From positions 1 through 43,840 of the forward strand of contig JBOGVS010000028.1 in NCBI GenBank assembly GCA_050692555.1: DNA of 43,840 bases. Reading direction: 5' to 3'. This stretch comes from DAITPV01 sp050692555 (GTDB lineage Bacteria > Actinomycetota > UBA4738 > CALAEC01). The translations under genes were made by a program, and so were the position numbers. The notes below the pieces were generated by a model that did no database searches, was not told the origin of the DNA, and worked only from the letters and a program-made list of their open reading frames with translations. Positions 39,662-43,840 of the stretch are shown here, in pieces (positions within the stretch are counted from its first letter, which is position 1; each line of letters begins with the position of its first letter).

Positions 39662-40120
39662 CGGGGGGTTCGGGGGGGTAGCTCGTCAGGAGTCGTCCGG
39701 CGGATACATCATCCGACGAGCGGACCCCCGATCCCAACGGGGGGTTCGGGGGGGTAGCTCGTCAGGAGTCGTCCGGCGGATACATCACCCGACGAGCGGA
39801 CCCCCCGATCCCAACGGGCGGTTCGGGGGGGTAGCTCGTCAGGAGTCGTCCGGCGGATACATCATCCGACGAGCGGACCCCCCGATCCCAACGGGGGGTT
39901 CGGGGGGGTAGCTCGTCAGGGGTCGTCCGGCGGATACATCACCCGACGAGCGGACCCCCCGATCCCAACGGGGGGTTCGGGGGGGTAGCTCGTCAGGGGT
40001 CGTCCGGCGGATACATCATCCGACGAGCGGACCCCCCGATCCCAACGGGGGGTTCGGGGGGGTAGCTCGTCAGGAGTCGTCCGGCGGATACATCACCCGA
40101 CGAGCGGACCCCCGATCCCA
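39662..40120. repeat. Tandem array of six 76-77 bp hairpin-forming repeats
   Basis: Six head-to-tail units fill the region between two divergent genes; the TAGCTCG landmark occurs at 39679, 39755, 39832, 39909, 39986 and 40063 (steps 76, 77, 77, 77, 77). Each unit contains two G runs (GGGGGG-TTC-GGGGGGG), an arm ending GCTCGTC, a 27-nt loop with AGGAGTCGTCC or AGGGGTCGTCC, and a matching arm GACGAGCGGACCCCCC. The arms form a stem of about 16 pairs. Units 1, 3 and 5 have ATCATCC in the loop; units 2, 4 and 6 have ATCACCC. There are no unique spacers, and 77 is not a multiple of three, so neither CRISPR nor a repeated protein fits. Confidence 0.97.
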
Positions 40121-40134
40121 AATAGGGCGTGGCG

Positions 40135-40146
40135 TACGATCGCAGG
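40135..40146 (+). promoter_or_regulatory. -10 element for a leaderless TlpA-like gene
   Basis: TACGAT (40135-40140), 6 nt, then GTG. The array ends about 14 nt upstream, mirroring the DAK2 side. Confidence 0.5.
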
Positions 40147-40650
40147 GTGCGAACGCTGGCCCTACTGGTGGCCGTCACGGCCGTGGTGACCTCGTGCGGT
40201 CAGGCGCCGGAGACGACGAACCCCGACGGCTCCGACACTCTCCTGCCGGAGAACCGCCTGGCGCTCCCGGACTTCGACCTGCCCATGTACCGAGCTCTCC
40301 TTCGGGAGCTCCGGGGCGCGCCGGTGGTGGTCAACTTCTGGGCCGCCTGGTGCGTTCCGTGCGAGAGCGAGGCCCCCGACCTGGCCGCCGTGGCCAGGCA
40401 GTACGAGGGACGGGTGCAGTTCCTGGGCGTGGACATCTTCGACGAACGAGAAGCTGCCCGAGAGTTCATCCTCCGCTACGACTGGCCGTATCCGAGCGTG
40501 TTCGATTTCAATGGGGAGATCCGCGACGGCCTCGGATACATCGGCCAGCCCATCACGCTGATCTACGACTCCGCCGGCCGCGTCGCGTTCGAGTGGGTGG
40601 GGACAGTCACCGCCCGGCTGTTACGTGCGGAGCTTCGCAAGGTCCTCTGA
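40147..40650 (+). CDS. TlpA/ResA-like thioredoxin-fold lipoprotein
   Basis: A 167-aa protein predicted to be a lipoprotein: a short hydrophobic signal ends with the lipobox VTSC (Cys17). The thioredoxin active site is WAAWCVPCESE with C69 and C72. Further parts of the fold are VQFLGVDIFD and the cis-proline region IGQPITLIYDSAG. Members reduce disulfides outside the membrane, for example in cytochrome c maturation; no such genes are seen here. The GTG at 40147 is preferred over the GTG at 40129, because it gives a proper signal sequence and lies 6 nt after TACGAT. It is followed by the SpoIID-like gene after 16 nt. Confidence 0.88.
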   Translation: MRTLALLVAVTAVVTSCGQAPETTNPDGSDTLLPENRLALPDFDLPMYRALLRELRGAPVVVNFWAAWCVPCESEAPDLAAVARQYEGRVQFLGVDIFDEREAAREFILRYDWPYPSVFDFNGEIRDGLGYIGQPITLIYDSAGRVAFEWVGTVTARLLRAELRKVL

Positions 40651-40654
40651 CTGG

Positions 40655-40666
40655 TAGGTTGGGAGC
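40655..40666 (+). promoter_or_regulatory. -10 element for a leaderless SpoIID-like gene
   Basis: TAGGTT (40655-40660), 6 nt, then the ATG at 40667, inside the 16-bp gap after the TlpA-like gene. Confidence 0.45.
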
Positions 40667-42364
40667 ATGCCCCGCGTTCTCCGTCCATCCTTGCTGCTCG
40701 TCCTGATCGCTTCGGTCGTCGGCCATGCCGCCGAAGCCGTGGCCGCTCCGCGACCGGACCGGCTGCGGTTCGAGGCAGCCGAGGGCGCCTCCCTCCTGGT
40801 CCACGGGGACTACCCTAAGGTCCAGTCGACCTGCGTGGACCCCAGCCAGCCGGTGCTCCACGCCCGGTACCGCGGCACGATCGAGGTGGTCCGCAGGCCC
40901 GACGGCTCGCTGTCGCTGATCGGCGAGCTGGCCTTCGAGGACTACGTGAAGGGCATCGCGGAGGTGCCCCGGGACTGGCCCATGGAAGCCCTCAAGGCTC
41001 AGGTGGTCGCCGCACGGACGTACGCCCTCAACCGGCTACAGTCGGGGACGTCCTCCGGCGACTACGACCTGTGCGCCACTACCGAGTGCCAGGTGTACGT
41101 AGGGATGGAGGTCGAGGCGGGGCCGTGGGGCGACCGGTGGGTGCAGGCCGTAGACCAGACCGCGGGCCAGGTCCTCCTGTACCAGGGTCAGCCGGCCATC
41201 ACCTATTACTCGTCCACGTCTCCGGGTCGGACGTTCGACGTGGAAGAAGTGTTCGGCGGCCAGGCCCTCCCCTACCTCCGGGGGATCGAGGAGCGGGACG
41301 ACGGGGAATCGCCGGTATCGCGGTGGCGGGTCGAGGTCCCCTTCGACGACCTGGCCAGGTTCCTGGCCGCCGACGGCAGGTGGGGCGGAGGACCGATCCG
41401 CAGCGTGGACGTCTCCGGCGGCTCGATCCAGGTGGTGGGCCGGACCACCGCCTCACTGTCGAAGGACGATCTCCGCGACGCGCTCAACGACAACGCCTCG
41501 TGCCTGGCGCCGGATCGCTACCCCACGCCCGGGCGAACCGGCAACCCGCTCCCGTCGACGGTTCCGTCCGGCTGGTATCGCGCACAGGCCGGAGCCGGCA
41601 CCCTGGTGTTGATCGGCCGAGGGTGGGGTCACGGCGTGGGCATGGTGCAGTGGGGCGCGTACGGGAAGGCCCAGCGCGGACTGGGCTACGGCGACATCCT
41701 GGCCGAGTACTACGGCGGCCTCCGGCCCGAGCCGGTGGAGGGGCCGGGGACCATCCGCATCCTGGTGGCCGACGGCCTCCGCGAGGTGACCGTGGCGCCG
41801 TCGGGCGAAACCACCGTGGATGCTGGGGGCCCCGTGCCGGATGAGCCCTGGGTAATCACCGGCGGGGCCCGTGCGCGCATCGTCCACGGCGAGGCTCCGG
41901 CCCCACTCCTGGCCGTTGAGCAGTTCCGGGCAAGCCGCCGGGTGACGCTCGGAGAGGACTACGAGGCCACGGTGACCCTGTCCGACGACGCGTCGGTGCG
42001 TCTGGAGTTCCTCGACGGGGACCAGGCGGCCGCGACAACCGACCCCCAACAGTTCAACGACGGCACCAGCAGGCTGGCCGTCGCCCTACCCGACCTCACC
42101 CCGGGACGCTACGAGATTCGGGCCGTGGCTTCCAACGGCGTGGACGAAGTGGCCACCGAGGGGCAGACCGTCCGCGTGGTGGAAGCCGAAACCAGCTCGC
42201 CCGAGCCGTCGCCCAGCCCCGCGGCCACGCGGACCCGGGCGGCGCCCGTCGACGGCGATGAACCGAGCACCCCAGCCCTGATCGTCGGCGGAGCGGTGGC
42301 CATCCTCGTGCTGGTCCTGCTCGTGTTGACCGCCCGGAGGCGGAGAGGGTTACATCGGGGCTGA
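40667..42364 (+). CDS. SpoIID/LytB-domain protein, exported and membrane-anchored
   Basis: SpoIID proteins are lytic transglycosylases acting on denuded glycan strands; outside spore formers the family has cell-wall roles. This 565-aa protein has a signal peptide (SLLLVLIASVVGHAAEAVAA) and the SpoIID domain with LAFEDYVKGIAEVPRDWPME, ALKAQVVAARTYAL, CATTECQVYVG and the later block GRGWGHGVGMVQWGAYGKAQ. After it come a domain of about 150 residues, a Ser/Pro/Thr linker and a C-terminal helix (ALIVGGAVAILVLVLLVLTA) with a basic tail, so it is anchored at both biosynthetic and wall sides. Its stop shares a base with the MscS start (TGATG). Confidence 0.9.
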   Translation: MPRVLRPSLLLVLIASVVGHAAEAVAAPRPDRLRFEAAEGASLLVHGDYPKVQSTCVDPSQPVLHARYRGTIEVVRRPDGSLSLIGELAFEDYVKGIAEVPRDWPMEALKAQVVAARTYALNRLQSGTSSGDYDLCATTECQVYVGMEVEAGPWGDRWVQAVDQTAGQVLLYQGQPAITYYSSTSPGRTFDVEEVFGGQALPYLRGIEERDDGESPVSRWRVEVPFDDLARFLAADGRWGGGPIRSVDVSGGSIQVVGRTTASLSKDDLRDALNDNASCLAPDRYPTPGRTGNPLPSTVPSGWYRAQAGAGTLVLIGRGWGHGVGMVQWGAYGKAQRGLGYGDILAEYYGGLRPEPVEGPGTIRILVADGLREVTVAPSGETTVDAGGPVPDEPWVITGGARARIVHGEAPAPLLAVEQFRASRRVTLGEDYEATVTLSDDASVRLEFLDGDQAAATTDPQQFNDGTSRLAVALPDLTPGRYEIRAVASNGVDEVATEGQTVRVVEAETSSPEPSPSPAATRTRAAPVDGDEPSTPALIVGGAVAILVLVLLVLTARRRRGLHRG

Positions 42365-43221
42365 TGACGGTCCTCCCCGACCACGTCCCGATCAACAGCA
42401 GCGATTGGCTGCTCTCCCACGGCCTGCGGATCGTGGTGATCGTGACCCTGGCCATGGTGTTGCTCTTCGCTGCACGGCTGGCGGTGCGCCGGATGCAGCG
42501 GCGGATCGAGGGGGCCGAGAGCCTGACACAGGAGCTCGATCTCCAGCGGGCCGCCACCCTCACCCAGGCGCTGTCGTACGTCATTCGCGTAGCGGTGTGG
42601 ACCCTGGTCCTCCTGCTGGTCCTTGGAGAGTTCGACGTGAACCTCGGACCGCTGATCGCGGGGGCGGGGATCGTGGGGGTGGCCCTGGGCTTCGGAGCGC
42701 AGAGCCTGGTGAAGGACTTCCTGTCCGGGTTCTTCATCCTGCTGGAGAACCAGTTCGGGGTGGGCGACTCCATCAGCCTGGCCATCGCCGGGAGCATCGT
42801 GAGCGGCAAGGTCGAGGCCATCAGTCTCCGGACCACCTCGATCCGGTCATTCGACGGCACCCTCAACGTGGTCCCCAACGGGAACGTGCTGTACGTGGGG
42901 AACACCTCGAAGGGCTGGGCCCGGGCCATCGTGGATGTCCGCGTGTCGTACGAGGAGGACGTGGACCGGGTCCGAGCGGTGCTCGACGAGCTGTTCGAGG
43001 AGCTCCGCCGGGAGGAGGGCCTCCAGGGCGCCTTCTTCACCGGGCCGGATGTCCTGGGCCTCGAGCAGTTCGGCGAGAAGGACGCGGTCCTCCGGGTGGC
43101 CGCCGAGGTCCGGCCCTCCCGCAGGGGGGATCTGGAGCGTGAGCTCCGCAAGCGGATCAAGCAGCGGCTCGATGAGCGGGGGATCTCCACGCCGATGGCC
43201 TCTCGCACCGAAGGGTCGTAG
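42364..43221 (+). CDS. MscS-family mechanosensitive channel
   Basis: MscS channels open under membrane tension and release solutes on osmotic downshock. The 285-aa protein has three membrane helices, the third being the pore helix GAGIVGVALGFGAQSLVKDF, followed by LSGFFILLENQFGVGDSISL and the beta domain with IRSFDGTLNVVPNGNVLYV. The C-terminal cytoplasmic domain ends with a basic helix. The ATG is fused to the stop of the SpoIID-like gene, so wall-modifying protein and channel are co-translated, which hints at a shared role in envelope stress. Confidence 0.92.
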   Translation: MTVLPDHVPINSSDWLLSHGLRIVVIVTLAMVLLFAARLAVRRMQRRIEGAESLTQELDLQRAATLTQALSYVIRVAVWTLVLLLVLGEFDVNLGPLIAGAGIVGVALGFGAQSLVKDFLSGFFILLENQFGVGDSISLAIAGSIVSGKVEAISLRTTSIRSFDGTLNVVPNGNVLYVGNTSKGWARAIVDVRVSYEEDVDRVRAVLDELFEELRREEGLQGAFFTGPDVLGLEQFGEKDAVLRVAAEVRPSRRGDLERELRKRIKQRLDERGISTPMASRTEGS

Positions 43222-43231
43222 CACCCTCGTC

Positions 43232-43240
43232 TGCTACCAT
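43232..43240 (+). promoter_or_regulatory. Extended -10 promoter element for rpmB
   Basis: TGC-TACCAT, 9 nt before the rpmB ATG, of the same form as before rpsB and rplS. Confidence 0.45.
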
Positions 43241-43249
43241 CTCCGAGCC

Positions 43250-43441
43250 ATGGCCTCCGTCTGTGAAGTCTGCGGCCGCCACCCCGGGTTCGGGATGAAG
43301 GTGAGCCACTCCCACCGCCGTTCCAAGCGGCGGTGGAACCCGAACATCCAGCGGGTGCGGGGCCTCGTCAACGGCGTTCCCCGGCGGATGGACGTCTGCA
43401 CGAAGTGCCTGAAGGCCGGCAAGGTCCGCCGCGCCGTCTGA
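43250..43441 (+). CDS. rpmB: 50S ribosomal protein L28
   Basis: A 63-aa ribosomal protein: MASVCEVCGRHPGFGMKVSH, then RRWNPNIQRVRGLVNG and MDVCTKCLKAGKV. Both zinc-binding pairs are kept (C5/C8 and C50/C53). In other actinobacteria rpmB lies directly opposite the DAK2-recG genes, from memory; here about 3.1 kb with three genes separate them. Its own extended -10 lies just upstream. Confidence 0.96.
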   Translation: MASVCEVCGRHPGFGMKVSHSHRRSKRRWNPNIQRVRGLVNGVPRRMDVCTKCLKAGKVRRAV

Positions 43442-43471
43442 ACCCTCACCGTCCTTGTCACCGGCCGGTGG

Positions 43472-43483
43472 TACCGTTGTCCA
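43472..43483 (+). promoter_or_regulatory. -10 element for a leaderless small gene
   Basis: TACCGT (43472-43477), 6 nt, then the ATG at 43484. A TTGTCA is seen at 43455-43460, but the 11-nt spacing is too short for a -35. Confidence 0.35.
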
Positions 43484-43711
43484 ATGATGGAAGCCGCCGT
43501 TTGGGCGGCGATCGGCATCCTCGCCGCCGTTCAGTTCGGCGGGTTTTACCTGGGCTCCCGGATCGACTCCCTGGGCTTCCGGATCGACTCCCTGGGGTCC
43601 CGTTTCGACGCCCTGGCGTCCCGGATGGACGCCCGGTTCGATCGGATGGATGAGCGGTTCGATCGGTTGGACGAGCGACTCACCGGGCACATCGAGCACC
43701 ACCCTTCCTGA
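43484..43711 (+). CDS. Small membrane-anchored coiled-coil protein, 75 aa
   Basis: The N terminus is one hydrophobic helix (AVWAAIGILAAVQFGGFYLG), and the rest consists of heptad repeats: SRIDSLGFRIDSLGSRFDAL followed by ARFDRMDERFDRLDERL. The heptads are also repeated at the DNA level as 21-bp units. The product should be a short membrane-tethered coiled coil. Proteins of this type are common as hypotheticals in bacteria, sometimes next to toxin-like or transport genes, but no function is known. The leaderless -10 pattern and GC-rich third positions support expression. Confidence 0.65.
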   Translation: MMEAAVWAAIGILAAVQFGGFYLGSRIDSLGFRIDSLGSRFDALASRMDARFDRMDERFDRLDERLTGHIEHHPS

Positions 43712-43721
43712 ACGTTCCCTA

Positions 43722-43782
43722 GTTGCCTCATGTCAAGATGCCCGCGAACGGCTAGTTCGTTGCCTCACGGAAAATGCCCGCG
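43722..43782. repeat. Short direct repeat at the right edge
   Basis: GTTGCCTCA-N7-ATGCCCGCG at 43722-43746 recurs as GTTGCCTCA-N6-ATGCCCGCG at 43759-43782, with CTAGTT just before both copies. This stretch lies in a non-coding region after the small coiled-coil gene. It may be the end of a mobile element or a binding site for a protein encoded to the right; the window stops at 43840 with no gene in the last 129 bp. Confidence 0.6.
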
Positions 43783-43840
43783 TAGGGGGGCTCGGAGGGC
43801 CAAAGCCAGCCGGCCCGTTATCTCGCCAGGGGTGGTCTGC

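Noticed and set aside
39662..39700. G-quadruplex as the main function of the array
   Set aside because: Each unit has only two G runs, and both have C-rich partners in the same unit, so the hairpin explains the sequence better; quadruplexes remain possible across units.
39662..40120. CRISPR array
   Set aside because: The repeated unit is 76-77 bp and continuous; there are no unique spacers and no cas genes nearby.
39662..40120. Repeat protein encoded by the array
   Set aside because: The unit length of 77 is not a multiple of three, so each unit is read in another frame; the open frames are caused by GC-rich sequence.

Overview
The window is a GC-rich chromosomal segment from an actinobacterium (Actinomycetota), probably a deep-branching or uncultured lineage. 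Gene order is the best evidence. The runs rpsB-tsf-pyrH-frr-cdsA / dxr-rseP-ispG, a whiG-type sigma factor with xerC beside dprA-comM, yraN-rnhB-lepB-rplS-trmD-rimM-KH-rpsP-ffh-ftsY-smc-acyP, and mutM-rnc-rpmF-YceD-coaD-rsmD-recG-DAK2 facing rpmB reproduce, from memory, the order in Streptomyces and relatives. Third codon positions are strongly GC-biased, GTG starts are common, and neighbours often overlap by 4 nt (ATGA or GTGA).

Layout. (1) 121-8150, minus strand: translation, UMP kinase, phospholipid and isoprenoid (MEP) genes, reading from rpsB down to ispG. (2) 8285-11276: a translationally coupled polytopic membrane protein and secreted PQQ-type propeller, then a secreted M23 peptidase. 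(3) 11405-16964: sigma factor, tyrosine recombinase, a secreted trypsin-like protease, dprA and comM. (4) 17050-18851, plus strand: a membrane-anchored protein coupled to a PrsW-type protease. (5) 18848-29064, minus strand: the SRP/ribosome-maturation block and smc. (6) 29350-31392, plus strand: a membrane sensor histidine kinase with no adjacent response regulator. (7) 31389-39632, minus strand: one long tightly packed set from the DAK2 gene to mutM. (8) 39633-40146: an intergenic region almost filled by a tandem hairpin array. (9) 40147-43711, plus strand: TlpA-like lipoprotein, SpoIID-like protein, MscS channel, rpmB and a small coiled-coil protein. The right edge holds a short direct repeat.

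Most genes are housekeeping. The unusual items are: a six-unit, 76-77 bp tandem array (39662-40120) whose units alternate between two types and can fold into a hairpin, with a lone diverged copy at 11313-11390 carrying compensatory stem changes; a recurrent TANNNT-N6/7-start-codon pattern at nine genes, implying common leaderless transcription; a CdsA with a 294-residue acidic N-terminal extension; a MutM-type glycosylase lacking the catalytic N-terminal proline; and a TlpA-SpoIID-MscS cassette separating two genes that usually face each other.

No tRNA, rRNA, CRISPR array, prophage or intact insertion sequence was found. Function calls rest on motifs read by eye; no database search was possible.
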